A stretch of 64,000 bases of DNA from positions 992,001-1,056,000 of the forward strand of contig NZ_QTJU01000001.1 of the NCBI RefSeq assembly GCF_003412455.1. The letters run 5' to 3'. The notes beneath the pieces were generated by a model, which was not told the DNA's origin, did no database searches, and saw nothing but the letters and a program-made list of their open reading frames with translations. The DNA is from Deminuibacter soli (GTDB lineage Bacteria; Bacteroidota; Bacteroidia; Chitinophagales; Chitinophagaceae). The position numbers and the translations under genes are program-made. Numbering within the stretch: the first letter of the stretch is position 1; the number at the start of each line of letters is the position of its first letter. Positions 28,196-36,988 of this stretch are shown piece by piece.

Positions 28196-29317
28196 ATGGC
28201 CGGCATTGTTCGTACACTGACAAAAAAACTGTTTATATCGCTGAATATCCTGTTGGCGTTGTGCTTTCTTACAGCATGCCTGGTACCCTATTTGCATCCT
28301 GCACGCTGGTGGCCCGTGGGTTTTGTGGGCCTGTTGTTTCCCTATGTTGCCATCCTGCTTTTTTTCTATCTTATTTTCTGGCTTATCATAAAACCGAGGC
28401 TGGCCTTATTGCCACTGTTTTGCCTGCTGGCCGGCTGGCAGCAGTTTGCTTCGCTGTTTGCCTTTCATTTTAATAAAAACCAGTTCAGCGAGGTAAAAAT
28501 CGATCCGCAGGTACGCGTGCTCAGCTGGAACGTGGGCAGCATGTCGGGCGCCAGCAAAAACAAGGAAAAACAAAAACACGCCCGTACCGAAATAGCAGAT
28601 GCCATTATTAAAAGCAAGGCCGACATTGTATGCCTGCAGGAATTCAGTCATTCGAGCACCCAGGGGCCGCAGGCCAATAACCTGGGCTTGTTCAAAAACG
28701 ATTATCCCTGGCATTTTTATTCACAGGATTACTCCCGCCGCCAGGGCTTTTACCAGTACGGCTCGGTGATATTTTCCCGCTACCCCATTATCGATTCGGG
28801 TAAAATCAGTTATCCCGGGAAACGTTCAGAAAGCCTGATTTACGTAGATATTCTGAAGGCAAAAGATACCATCCGCATATTTACCACACACCTGCAATCG
28901 TTCCGTTTCAACGATTCGGATTACCAGGATATGGAAAAAATAAAGCAGCAGGATTCTGCCCTGTTCAACGCATCGCGCAACCTGTATAAAAAAATGCAGC
29001 TGGCCTTTACCCGCAGGGCCATACAGGCCGATATTGTACGCGGCTATACCGATGGTTCGCCCTTTCCCTCCCTTATTTGCGGCGATTTTAATGATGTGCC
29101 TACCTCGTATACTTATTCGCGTATCCGCGGTAACCGCCAGGATGCCTTCCTGGCCTGCGATTTTGGAATAGGCCGAACGTATATTGACATTGCGCCCACC
29201 CTCCGTATTGATTATATTCTGCCCGATCACCGGTTTACCATACACCAGTTTGATATGGTGGACGAAGATTTAAGCGACCACCTGATGCTGCTGGCTGACC
29301 TGAGTTTGAAAAAATAG
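28196..29317 (+). CDS. Membrane-anchored EEP protein 2 (paralogue)
   Basis: About 373 residues from the ATG at 28196; a further in-frame start exists at 28169. Same plan as its neighbour: three N-terminal hydrophobic segments, then RVLSWNVGS, IVCLQEFSH, FTTHLQS, ICGDFNDVP and DLSDHLMLL. The GDFND and SDH motifs are closer to canonical EEP phosphatases than in the first copy. The rhomboid-rhomboid-EEP-EEP order suggests a membrane- or lipid-linked task, but no substrate can be named. Confidence 0.87.
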   Translation: MAGIVRTLTKKLFISLNILLALCFLTACLVPYLHPARWWPVGFVGLLFPYVAILLFFYLIFWLIIKPRLALLPLFCLLAGWQQFASLFAFHFNKNQFSEVKIDPQVRVLSWNVGSMSGASKNKEKQKHARTEIADAIIKSKADIVCLQEFSHSSTQGPQANNLGLFKNDYPWHFYSQDYSRRQGFYQYGSVIFSRYPIIDSGKISYPGKRSESLIYVDILKAKDTIRIFTTHLQSFRFNDSDYQDMEKIKQQDSALFNASRNLYKKMQLAFTRRAIQADIVRGYTDGSPFPSLICGDFNDVPTSYTYSRIRGNRQDAFLACDFGIGRTYIDIAPTLRIDYILPDHRFTIHQFDMVDEDLSDHLMLLADLSLKK

Positions 29318-29319
29318 AA

Positions 29320-29327
29320 TATCTTCG
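29320..29327 (+). promoter_or_regulatory. -7-like element before the Cys leader
   Basis: TATCTTCG (one mismatch to TAnnTTTG) begins three bases after the EEP stop and ends four bases before the leader ATG, so the leader could be leaderless. The -33 element is not clear. Confidence 0.4.
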
Positions 29328-29331
29328 CGCC

Positions 29332-29397
29332 ATGACCACGCATTCAGTATTTACCATCCTTTCTTGTTGCCCCTGCTGCTGCCGGCGCAGCAAATAA
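29332..29397 (+). CDS. Cys-rich leader peptide preceding cysS
   Basis: A 21-codon ORF: ATG at 29332, stop TAA at 29395-29397. Residues 11-20 are SCCPCCCRRS: five Cys codons (29365-29370 and 29374-29382) within seven codons. It ends 71 bases before cysteinyl-tRNA synthetase. Short peptides rich in the cognate amino acid upstream of a tRNA synthetase are the hallmark of attenuation: ribosomes stall on Cys codons when charged tRNA-Cys is scarce. The sequence shows the ORF; translation and regulation are inference. The intergenic position and spacing make chance unlikely but not impossible. Confidence 0.6.
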   Translation: MTTHSVFTILSCCPCCCRRSK

Positions 29398-29427
29398 TTA
29401 TTTCTACCCGGCCAGCCTGGAACAGGC
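29377..29427 (+). promoter_or_regulatory. Alternative hairpins, candidate attenuator for cysS
   Basis: Three mutually constrained pairings overlap the Cys codons: P1 TGCTGC/GCAGCA (29377-29392); P2 CTGCCGG (29379-29385) with CCGG-C-CAG (29408-29415), one bulge; P3 GCCTG/CAGGC (29415-29427). P2 excludes P1 and part of P3. No T-run follows P3 at once; the nearest is at 29457-29462, close to the cysS start, so control could act on translation. Confidence 0.45.
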
Positions 29428-29468
29428 ACACTGAATTCGCTTAAATCATTAAAGTTATTTTTGATTGT

Positions 29469-30974
29469 ATGTCAACACTGAAAGTGTACAACTCACTAAC
29501 GAGACAAAAAGAAACATTTGAACCATTGGTAAACGGGCATGTTGGCATGTACGTATGCGGCCCCACCGTTAGCGGTGAAAGCCACATGGGCCATGCACGC
29601 CCCTTTATTACTTTCGATATTGTTTACCGCTACCTCATGCACCTTGGTTATAAAGTACGTTACGTACGCAACATTACCGATGCAGGGCATTTTGAGGAAG
29701 AAGGCCGCGAAGCGGAAGACAAGATCAGTAAAAAAGCCACTATTGAAAAACTGGAACCCATGGAACTGGTGCAGAAATACACCAACCTGTACCATTGGGC
29801 CATGAGCCAGTTTAACAACCTGCCGCCCAGCATTGAGCCTACTGCAACAGGCCATATTGTAGAACAGATAGGCATGATTGAAACCATTATCGCCGATGGT
29901 TATGCGTACGAAGTAAACGGCTCTGTTTATTTCGACGTAGAGAAATACAATACCGATTTCGCACCCAAAGGCCAGCCATACGGCATGCTCAGCGGCCGCG
30001 TGCTCGAGGATATGCTCGAAACCACCCGTGACCTTGACAACCAGGAAGAAAAACGCAACAAAGCCGATTTCGCACTCTGGAAAAATGCGCCACCCGAACA
30101 CATTATGCGCTGGAAAAGCCCATGGGGCGAAGGTTTCCCCGGCTGGCACATTGAGTGCTCGGCTATGAGTACCAAGTACCTGGGCGACCAGTTTGATATT
30201 CACGGTGGCGGTATGGACCTCCAGTTCCCGCACCATGAATGCGAAATTGCCCAGAGCACTGTTTGCAACCACAAAACACCTGCGCGTTACTGGCTGCACA
30301 ACAACATGATTACTGTTAACGGCAAAAAAATGGGTAAAAGCTATGGCAACCAGATTAGCCTTACCCAAATGTTTACCGGCAACCACCCCATACTGGAGCA
30401 GGCCTATGCGCCCATGACCATCCGTTTCTTTATTCTGCAAACGCACTACCGCTCTACCCTCGATTTTGGTAATGAAGCACTGAAGGCCGCAGAAAAAGGT
30501 TTGAAACGGTTGTGGGAAGCCTATGAGCTGTCGCAGAAAATTGAACTTACAGCAGTACAATCTGCCGATGCAGCGCTGGATGCCACTGTACGTAAGTTGC
30601 TCGCCACCTTCGATGAGTATATGAACGATGACTTTAATACAGCCAAAGTACTGGCCAGCATGTTTGAGCTGGTACCCGTGATCAATGGTATTAAAGACAA
30701 ACATATTGCCGCAGATGCGCTGAGCGCAGAAACCTGGCAGCTGCTGCAAAAACAGCTGAAGCTGTTTGTAGAAGATATTTTCGGGCTGAAAAGCGAGCTG
30801 GCCGGAGGCGATGGCAAACTCGACGGCGTAGTGCAGTTGCTGATCACCATACGCCTGGACGCCAAAACCAAAAAGGATTATGTAACCAGCGATAAAATAC
30901 GCAATGAACTGGCCACGCTGGGCATTCAGTTAAAAGATGAGCGCGACGGGGGAACCAGTTACTCGGTTAACTAA
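29469..30974 (+). CDS. cysS: Cysteinyl-tRNA synthetase
   Basis: A 501-residue class I synthetase charging tRNA-Cys. [18 protein letters not shown] holds the HIGH-type motif and a zinc cysteine; the other zinc ligands lie in WHIECSAM and [10 protein letters not shown]. The KMSKS-type loop is KKMGKSYGN near residue 288. The DALR anticodon-side helical region follows. It covers full family length. The 151-bp upstream gap holds a Cys-codon-rich leader ORF. Confidence 0.97.
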   Translation: MSTLKVYNSLTRQKETFEPLVNGHVGMYVCGPTVSGESHMGHARPFITFDIVYRYLMHLGYKVRYVRNITDAGHFEEEGREAEDKISKKATIEKLEPMELVQKYTNLYHWAMSQFNNLPPSIEPTATGHIVEQIGMIETIIADGYAYEVNGSVYFDVEKYNTDFAPKGQPYGMLSGRVLEDMLETTRDLDNQEEKRNKADFALWKNAPPEHIMRWKSPWGEGFPGWHIECSAMSTKYLGDQFDIHGGGMDLQFPHHECEIAQSTVCNHKTPARYWLHNNMITVNGKKMGKSYGNQISLTQMFTGNHPILEQAYAPMTIRFFILQTHYRSTLDFGNEALKAAEKGLKRLWEAYELSQKIELTAVQSADAALDATVRKLLATFDEYMNDDFNTAKVLASMFELVPVINGIKDKHIAADALSAETWQLLQKQLKLFVEDIFGLKSELAGGDGKLDGVVQLLITIRLDAKTKKDYVTSDKIRNELATLGIQLKDERDGGTSYSVN

Positions 30975-30993
30975 ACGCCGCACACCGGCATAT

Positions 30994-31032
30994 AAAAAGG
31001 CCATCCTGTAACAGGGATGGCCTTTATTTTTT
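30994..31032. terminator. Bidirectional terminator between cysS and merC
   Basis: AAAAAGGCCATCC pairs with GGATGGCCTTT around an 8-base loop, with T6 on the plus side and the A-run serving the minus strand. Confidence 0.92.
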
Positions 31033-31046
31033 GTATAAACTTATTG

Positions 31047-31490
31047 TCAGGCAGCTTTTGTATTGCTGTGTGCTTCATGTTTGTGCGCAGTTGTACTGCC
31101 GTGTGCGCAGTCATCTGCATGACAATGATCGGCCTTTCGGCAAAAACGGTAATTGATATAGTGTGCTGAAACAATCAGCACCACAGCGGGCGGTAAAAAC
31201 CAGAACTGGTAACTATGCCACACCTGCTTGCAAAACAACAGGGCAAAGCCGGCTGCAAACAGCATTACCGGCAGCAGGCGATGATGGTGTTTCGTAAAAC
31301 CATGCCTGAATGAATAGGCTCCAATAACCAGTGCCAGCGCAATCATACCGTACTCGAACCAGGCATTATCAATAATATTGATCCCAAAAATGGGTAAACT
31401 ACTCAAAATCAACGGTAATAATGCGCAGTGTATCGCACATACCAGCGACGCGGTAATCCCCATGGCATCCCAGTTAATCTTCCAGTTCAT
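31047..31490 (-). CDS. MerC-family membrane protein
   Basis: A 147-residue integral membrane protein (start ATG 31490) with four hydrophobic segments. The first contains SLVCAIHCALLP, the cysteine/histidine metal site of MerC transporters. The C-terminal 35 residues are rich in His and Cys (ADHCHADDCAHG, HKHEAH). The tail suggests divalent metal binding, possibly zinc. It diverges from the SCO and Fur genes; a perfect palindrome overlaps its promoter. Mercury resistance genes such as merA and merT are absent, so mercury transport is not the likely role. Confidence 0.85.
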   Translation of the reverse strand: MNWKINWDAMGITASLVCAIHCALLPLILSSLPIFGINIIDNAWFEYGMIALALVIGAYSFRHGFTKHHHRLLPVMLFAAGFALLFCKQVWHSYQFWFLPPAVVLIVSAHYINYRFCRKADHCHADDCAHGSTTAHKHEAHSNTKAA

Positions 31491-31511
31491 GCTCCTCCCG
31501 TTTAGAAAACA

Positions 31512-31542
31512 CAAAACTACAGCTTTGCAACTTTGTTGCAAA
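31512..31542 (-). promoter_or_regulatory. merC promoter
   Basis: On the minus strand TTTG (31542-31539), 19 bases, then TAGTTTTG (31519-31512), an exact fit to the Bacteroidota TTTG-N19-TAnnTTTG pattern. The -33 element lies inside the palindrome at 31524-31542. Confidence 0.7.
31524..31542. promoter_or_regulatory. Palindromic operator, likely Fur/Zur-type
   Basis: TTTGCAACTTTGTTGCAAA: perfect 8-bp arms around three bases. It spans the -33 region of the merC promoter and lies 75 bases before the SCO start. A Fur-family regulator gene is two genes away. Size and symmetry fit a Fur-superfamily dimer site; the metal (zinc likely) is inferred. Confidence 0.65.
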
Positions 31543-31616
31543 ATAAAGTTAAGCAAAACAACATTCTGCGGTAATAGCTGGCAGGTGTCGTAACTTTGCA
31601 GGTATAAACAGGCATT

Positions 31617-32273
31617 ATGCGGAAAAAGCTGATCGTATATCTGGTGTTTTTTGTGGCATTGGCAGGCGGCTTCTGGTATTTTTTATTCAGGGGAACCGAT
31701 AATTGGAAATCTAAGTCACCGGTAATCAATACGGTACGTGATTTTTCCTTTACCACACAAGATGGAGCGCCTTTCACACAGGCCAATATGCAGGGTAAGG
31801 TTTGTGTGGTAGAATACTTTTTCACCACCTGCCGCGGTATTTGCCCCAGGCTTAACACCAATATGCACAAGATTTATGACGCATTCCGAGATGAGCCGAA
31901 TTTTATGATTGTATCACATACCTGCGACCCCGAGCGCGATTCAGTACCGGTACTAAAACATTATGCGGATTCGTTAAAGGTAGACACCAAACGCTGGGTA
32001 TTTTTAACCGGCCGAAAAGATAGCCTGTACCAGGCAGCCCGCAGCAGTTACCTGCTCGACGATCCTAAAAACAGCGTGGCCAATATAAACGACCAGTTTT
32101 TGCACACCCAGTTTTTTGCCGTGGTTGACAAAAATGGCCAGGTAAGAGGCCAGATTTATGACGGGCTAAAAGAAAACGAGCTCAAAAACCTGCAGGAAAC
32201 AGTGAAATCGTTGCTGAAAGAAAAAACAGGAGAAAGTGGGTTTGCCAACAATATGTTTGGCAGCACCCCATAA
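31617..32273 (+). CDS. SCO1/SenC family copper chaperone-like protein
   Basis: A 218-residue membrane-anchored thioredoxin-fold protein. One hydrophobic helix at 7-24 is followed by the SCO domain with copper-binding Cys72 and Cys76 (TTCRGICPRL), CDPERDSVPVLKHYA, and the histidine in FLHTQFFAVVD. SCO proteins deliver copper to the CuA centre of cytochrome oxidase or act in redox signalling. A TAACTTTG element at 31591 could be its -7 box. The fur-like gene follows by 24 bases. Confidence 0.9.
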   Translation: MRKKLIVYLVFFVALAGGFWYFLFRGTDNWKSKSPVINTVRDFSFTTQDGAPFTQANMQGKVCVVEYFFTTCRGICPRLNTNMHKIYDAFRDEPNFMIVSHTCDPERDSVPVLKHYADSLKVDTKRWVFLTGRKDSLYQAARSSYLLDDPKNSVANINDQFLHTQFFAVVDKNGQVRGQIYDGLKENELKNLQETVKSLLKEKTGESGFANNMFGSTP

Positions 32274-32297
32274 ATATCAATATCAGGAGGATGAACC

Positions 32298-32726
32298 ATG
32301 ATAGTGGAAACAACAATAAACGAAACCTTACGGAAAAACCAGCTGAGCGTAACCGATAGCCGCAAAAAGATTCTTGAACTCTTTTTGCAAACACAGGGAG
32401 CGCTGGCGCATTCAGACGTAGAAAAACAAACCGGTACTTTATTCGACAGGGTTACCATTTACCGTACCCTGCAGACTTTTGTTGAAAAAGGCATTATTCA
32501 TACCATACCCACAGCAGATAATTCCGTTAAATATGCCCTTTGTATTGATGAATGTACCGAAGGTCATCACCACGACAACCATGTGCATTTTGTATGCGAT
32601 GAGTGTAATACTACATTTTGTTTAACCCATGTGCAAATTCCATCTGTAAAATTGCCCGGCGGTTTTACCGGCAAACAAACAGATGTAATCATCAGCGGCA
32701 TCTGCAGTCGTTGCGGCAACCAATAA
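32298..32726 (+). CDS. Fur-family metal-responsive regulator
   Basis: A 142-residue Fur-type repressor. Winged helix at 20-80 (DSRKKILELFLQTQGALAHS, DRVTIYRTLQTF). The C-terminal metal-sensing part has HHHDNHVHF and two CxxC sites (CDECNTTFC, CSRCGNQ), the structural zinc cysteines. The start has an AGGAGG box 7 bases before the ATG, rare here. Whether it is Fur, Zur or PerR cannot be settled; MerC, a His-rich membrane protein, favours zinc or a related metal. Likely binds the palindrome at 31524. Confidence 0.9.
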   Translation: MIVETTINETLRKNQLSVTDSRKKILELFLQTQGALAHSDVEKQTGTLFDRVTIYRTLQTFVEKGIIHTIPTADNSVKYALCIDECTEGHHHDNHVHFVCDECNTTFCLTHVQIPSVKLPGGFTGKQTDVIISGICSRCGNQ

Positions 32727-32749
32727 CAACCATCAACATTATTCAATAA

Positions 32750-32783
32750 AAACGGGCTGGTAACTTTTGTTGCCAGCCCGTTT
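32750..32783 (+). terminator. Terminator after the Fur-family gene
   Basis: AAACGGGCTGGTAAC pairs with GTTGCCAGCCCGTTT around TTTT, with one T-G wobble. Confidence 0.88.
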
Positions 32784-32857
32784 GCTGTATGATACCAGCC
32801 GCAGAATTCAGCTGCAGCTATTAGAATAACCATCCAACCATCCATCCTGCAACTATA

Positions 32858-33982
32858 TTAATAATCGATCACCTGCTCAACAATTGCAGCCGGAATGGGT
32901 CGCCATTCATACTGCTGGTTGCGCAGCTGGGGTTCAAAACCTGCTTCTTTAATCGCCTGCTGCATGGTTTTGTAGGTGAAGCGGTGCGGTGCGCCGGCTG
33001 CGCTTACCACGTTTTCTTCAATCATAATACTGCCCCAGTCGTTGGCACCGCTGTGCAGGCAAATCTGCGCAGTTTCCTTGCCTACAGTTAACCAGCTGGC
33101 CTGTATGTTTTTCACATTTGGCAGCATAATACGGCTAATGGCAATCATGCGGATGTACTCATCGGGCGTGGTAAGATTGTGTACGCCGCGGATACGCGTA
33201 AGCAGGGTATCTACATCCTGGAAGGTCCAGGGAATAAACGCCAGGAACCCTTTGGCTTCTGCAGGTTTCAGGGCCTGAACCTCGCGCAGGCGGGTTAAAT
33301 GGATAAAACGCTCTTCCAGTGTTTCCACATGACCAAACATCATGGTTGCGCTGGTGGTAATATTTAGTTTATGGGCTTCGTGCATAATGGCCAGCCATTC
33401 ATCACTGCCACATTTGCCTTTGCTGATGAGGCGGCGCACCCTGTCTACCAGTATTTCGGCACCAGCACCGGGCAATGAATCCATACCGGCCGTTTTCAGC
33501 GCCAGCAATACATCGTGGTGGCTTTTCTTTTCGAGCTTGCAGATATGGGCTACTTCGGGGGGGCCGAGTGTGTGCAGTTTAATGTTCGGGTATAAAGCCT
33601 TCAGTTCAGAAAACAGGTCAACATAAAACTGTAAACCCAGTGCAGGATGGTGACCGCCCTGCAACAGCAGCTGGTCGCCGCCATATTTCAGTGTTTCTTC
33701 AATTTTACGCTTATAGGTGGGAATATCGGTGATGTACGCATCAGCATGACCGGGTATGCGGTAAAAATTGCAGAACTTGCAATTGGCAATGCACACATTG
33801 GTGGTATTTACATTACGGTCTATCTGCCAGGTAACCTTACCGTGCGGCACCTGCTTTTTACGCAGTTCATCCGCCACATACATCAGTTCGGTTAAAGGTG
33901 CATGCTCAAACAGGTACATGCCTTCTTCAATAGATAAAAACTCAAAATTGAGCGCCCGCTCATACAACGCTGATAAGTTCAT
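32858..33982 (-). CDS. mqnC: Cyclic dehypoxanthine futalosine synthase
   Basis: A 374-residue radical SAM enzyme of the futalosine menaquinone pathway. The iron-sulfur motif is CIANCKFCNFYR near residue 59; QLLLQGGHHPALGL, LHTLGPPEVAHI, DSLPGAGAEILVDRVR and WLTVGKETAQICLHSGANDWG follow. It cyclises dehypoxanthine futalosine. I chose the ATG at 33982. Other mqn genes are not in the window. The pathway is the usual route in Chitinophagaceae and an alternative to MenFDHCEB. A TACATTTG at 34033-34026 could be the -7 box. Confidence 0.95.
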   Translation of the reverse strand: MNLSALYERALNFEFLSIEEGMYLFEHAPLTELMYVADELRKKQVPHGKVTWQIDRNVNTTNVCIANCKFCNFYRIPGHADAYITDIPTYKRKIEETLKYGGDQLLLQGGHHPALGLQFYVDLFSELKALYPNIKLHTLGPPEVAHICKLEKKSHHDVLLALKTAGMDSLPGAGAEILVDRVRRLISKGKCGSDEWLAIMHEAHKLNITTSATMMFGHVETLEERFIHLTRLREVQALKPAEAKGFLAFIPWTFQDVDTLLTRIRGVHNLTTPDEYIRMIAISRIMLPNVKNIQASWLTVGKETAQICLHSGANDWGSIMIEENVVSAAGAPHRFTYKTMQQAIKEAGFEPQLRNQQYEWRPIPAAIVEQVIDY

Positions 33983-34401
33983 GCTTGCTCTTCTTTTTAC
34001 AAAAACGGCTATGCCATTCAGACAACAAATGTAAGTAAAGTATACAAGCAGCCACGCAAACGTGCAAGGCAAGAATTTTTTTTGCCCGGGCCCCAAAATT
34101 TATTTCAATGGGATAACATTCGTTTAAAACAGTTGCCGGTGGGCAAATAATTGTTGTTTGTACCCTGCAAACTGCATTATCCTTTTTGTTCAGCTGCATA
34201 AACAACAGTTTAGTTGCTGTTTATATATACCGCTCATCCGTAAGTTGTTTGGGTAATTGGCAATTGCAGCGTAACTTATGTATAAAAGCCCGGCTTGCTA
34301 TCTCAATTGAATTTTCCGGCCAACGCCCGTTAATCATTGCCACCAGCACCGTGTTTCTGAAACCATCCAAAACCACTGTTTACATGCTTATCATACGCCG
34401 T
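33983..34401. other. 419-bp intergenic region between divergent mqnC and protease genes
   Basis: It holds a candidate minus-strand -7 box for mqnC (CAAATGTA at 34026-34033). I see no RNA gene, terminator or convincing ORF: the protease frame is open upstream from 34186, but its first 66 codons look non-coding. Confidence 0.5.
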
Positions 34402-35610
34402 ATGAAAATGGCAGTGCTTTTACCTGCTGTACTTGCCTGCTGTATGCTGCACAGCCTCACACTGCGGGCACAGGAACAGTTTATTGCCCCTTCTGCCAAA
34501 CTGCTTACCAGCTTTCCTTTTAAAATGCTTACCGGCGGTATCATCATTGTAACTGCCACCCTCGATGACCATGCCGATTCGCTCAATTTTGTGCTCGATA
34601 CAGGCAGCGGTGGCATTTCGTTGGATTCTGCAACTGTTGACTATCTCAAACTCAAACGAACGCCCTCTGCCCGTACCATACGCGGCATTGCGGGTGTAAG
34701 AACCGTTGAGTTTACCTATAACCACAGTCTGCACCTGCCTGGCTTAACAAGCGACAGCCTCGATTTTCACATCAACGACTACGATTTGCTGAGCAGTGTG
34801 TACGGCATACGTATCGATGGCATTATGGGCTACTCCTTCCTGCGCAGGTATATCGTGGCGGTTGACTACGACAAAATGATGCTCAATATTTTTACACCTG
34901 GCTCGTACAACTACCCCCGCAATGGTTATTTCCTGCACCCCATTTTCTCTAACCTGCCCATGCAGCGGCTGGATGTAAAAGATGCCAAAACCGTATCGAG
35001 CCGTTATTACCTGGATACAGGCGCCGGTTTGTGTATGCTGTTTTCCCAGAATTTTATGGACGACAGCGCCTGGCTCAATAAAAAACGCAAACTATACCCC
35101 ACACAGGCCGAGGGACTGGGAGGCAAGAAAAACATGTCGCTTACAGTGATTAAAGAAGTAAAGCTGGGGCCCTACCGCTTCAAAAAAGTTCCTGTATACG
35201 TATTTGATGACGAGTACAATGTTACCTCGTACCCGGTGCTGGCAGGGCTTATCGGTAACGATATCATGCGCCGCTTTAATGTGGTGCTCAACTATCCCGA
35301 CCAGCTGATTTATATAAAACCCAACACACACTACAATGATGTATTCGACTACTCTTACACCGGCCTTGGCATGTATGTAATTGACGGCTCGGTGCATGTA
35401 ATAGATATCATCACCGGATCTCCTGCCGATAAAGCCGGTTTCCAGAAAAACGATATCATTGTAGGGGTGGGCAATAACCTGTCGAATGACATACAGGCCT
35501 ATAAAAACCTGCTCCAGATAACCAATACCCGTGTAACTGTTGTTGTACTGCGCCAGGGCAAACTGGTACAGCTTAGAATGAACATCAAAAGCATTTTACG
35601 GGGCCGCTAA
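34402..35610 (+). CDS. Exported aspartyl protease with PDZ domain
   Basis: About 402 residues (alternative ATG at 34384). Signal peptide to about residue 24 (SLTLRAQ). Two retropepsin-like catalytic motifs: LNFVLDTGSGG with Asp66 and RYYLDTGAGL with an Asp near 204, so a single chain carries a full aspartyl protease active site. Residues 310-395 are a PDZ domain (SPADKAGFQKNDIIVGVG) and may bind substrate C-termini. The domain order is common in Bacteroidota. Substrates unknown; periplasmic. Confidence 0.88.
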   Translation: MKMAVLLPAVLACCMLHSLTLRAQEQFIAPSAKLLTSFPFKMLTGGIIIVTATLDDHADSLNFVLDTGSGGISLDSATVDYLKLKRTPSARTIRGIAGVRTVEFTYNHSLHLPGLTSDSLDFHINDYDLLSSVYGIRIDGIMGYSFLRRYIVAVDYDKMMLNIFTPGSYNYPRNGYFLHPIFSNLPMQRLDVKDAKTVSSRYYLDTGAGLCMLFSQNFMDDSAWLNKKRKLYPTQAEGLGGKKNMSLTVIKEVKLGPYRFKKVPVYVFDDEYNVTSYPVLAGLIGNDIMRRFNVVLNYPDQLIYIKPNTHYNDVFDYSYTGLGMYVIDGSVHVIDIITGSPADKAGFQKNDIIVGVGNNLSNDIQAYKNLLQITNTRVTVVVLRQGKLVQLRMNIKSILRGR

Positions 35611-35705
35611 CTTACTCGTACTGTTAAACTTAGCTGCAGCCTGCCACAGCGCCGGCCAAAAGCGGTGCAGTTTCCGTAATTTGCATTTCTTTTTAGTTTA
35701 TACAT

Positions 35706-36944
35706 ATGATTCAATATAACAGGTTTACATTAGACAACGGATTACGTGTGTTGGTACACGAAGACCAATCTACCCCCCTGGCTGTGGTAAATGTGATGTA
35801 CGATGTGGGTGCGCGTGATGAAGATCCCAACAAAACAGGTTTTGCCCATTTGTTTGAGCACCTGATGTTTGGCGGCAGTATCCATATTGACGATTATGAT
35901 GAGCCGTTGCAGCGTGCAGGCGGCGAAAACAATGCTTATACTACCAACGATTTAACCAACTATTACTGCCAGCTGCCTGCGCAGAATATAGAAACCGCCT
36001 TCTGGCTCGAAAGCGACCGTATGCTGAGCCTTGCCTTCAGTAAAAAAAGTCTTGATGTGCAGCGCAAGGTGGTAAGCGAAGAATTTAAAGAGCACTACCT
36101 CAATAAACCTTACGGCGATGTATGGCATAAAATGCGCGAGCTGGCCTACACCACGCACCCCTACCGCTGGATGACCATTGGCAAAGACCTGAGCCATATT
36201 GAAAACGCCCAGCTGGATGATGTGAAACATTTCTTCTTTAAACATTACCGCCCTATTAACGCCATCCTGGTTGTAGCCGGCAATGTAAAAACTGAAAACA
36301 TCAAACGCCTGGCAGATAAATGGTTTGGCAACATACCCATGGGTGAAAAATACGAACACCGCCTGCCGCTTGAGCCTGTACAGAAAGCCCCCCGCCTGCT
36401 GGAAGTAACTGCTGATGTGCCGGTAAATGCCTTTTACAAAACCTGGCATATGGCATCCAGGCTGGAACAGGGTTATTACAATGCCGACCTGGTTACCGAG
36501 ATACTGGGCGGTGGCGGCTCGTCACGCCTGTACCAGTCACTGGTAAAAGAACAGAAGTTGTTCAGCAACCTGGAGTGTTACCATTTCGGCAGCATAGATG
36601 CAGGCCTGGTTGCGCTGGAAGGCAAGCTGGTACAAGGTGTTAAAATGGAAGATGCTTCCAAAGCTGTTGAAGCCGAGCTGGACCGCATGAAACAGGAAGC
36701 CGTTTCAGAAGCAGAGTTGCAGAAGGTGAAAAACAAAACGGAAAGCATTATTGCCTTTGAAGACATGGGCATTATGAGCCGTGCCAACAGCCTTGCATTT
36801 TACGAGTTGCTGGGCGATGCCAACCTCATGAACACAGAGCTGGACAGGTACAACGAGGTTACGGAAGAACAAATTAAAACCTGCAGCCAGCAGCTGTTCG
36901 ATGTAAACAACAGCAATGAAATGCGCTACTACAGCAAGAACTAA
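35706..36944 (+). CDS. M16 family zinc peptidase, catalytic subunit
   Basis: A 412-residue peptidase with the inverted zinc motif HLFEH (His48, Glu51, His52) and a downstream glutamate in the KVVSEEFKEH block that can complete the site. No signal peptide. A second M16 gene follows 44 bases later and lacks the motif. In such pairs, as in bacterial PqqL/M16B, both chains form the clam-shell chamber. Cytoplasmic peptide turnover is the likely role. Confidence 0.92.
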   Translation: MIQYNRFTLDNGLRVLVHEDQSTPLAVVNVMYDVGARDEDPNKTGFAHLFEHLMFGGSIHIDDYDEPLQRAGGENNAYTTNDLTNYYCQLPAQNIETAFWLESDRMLSLAFSKKSLDVQRKVVSEEFKEHYLNKPYGDVWHKMRELAYTTHPYRWMTIGKDLSHIENAQLDDVKHFFFKHYRPINAILVVAGNVKTENIKRLADKWFGNIPMGEKYEHRLPLEPVQKAPRLLEVTADVPVNAFYKTWHMASRLEQGYYNADLVTEILGGGGSSRLYQSLVKEQKLFSNLECYHFGSIDAGLVALEGKLVQGVKMEDASKAVEAELDRMKQEAVSEAELQKVKNKTESIIAFEDMGIMSRANSLAFYELLGDANLMNTELDRYNEVTEEQIKTCSQQLFDVNNSNEMRYYSKN

Positions 36945-36988
36945 AACAGCGCAAACGAATTTTTTACTACCAAGATCTATTTAACCAT

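Noticed and set aside
29496-30749. 417-codon minus-strand ORF over cysS
   Set aside because: Antisense frame of an unmistakable synthetase gene; its length is due to codon bias of the real gene.
31047-31490. Mercury resistance operon
   Set aside because: Only a MerC-type protein is present; no merA, merT, merP or MerR-type regulator.
31591-31598. TAACTTTG as a full promoter of the SCO gene
   Set aside because: The -7 box fits, but I find no -33 TTTG at 17-23 bases upstream, so I mention it only in the gene entry.
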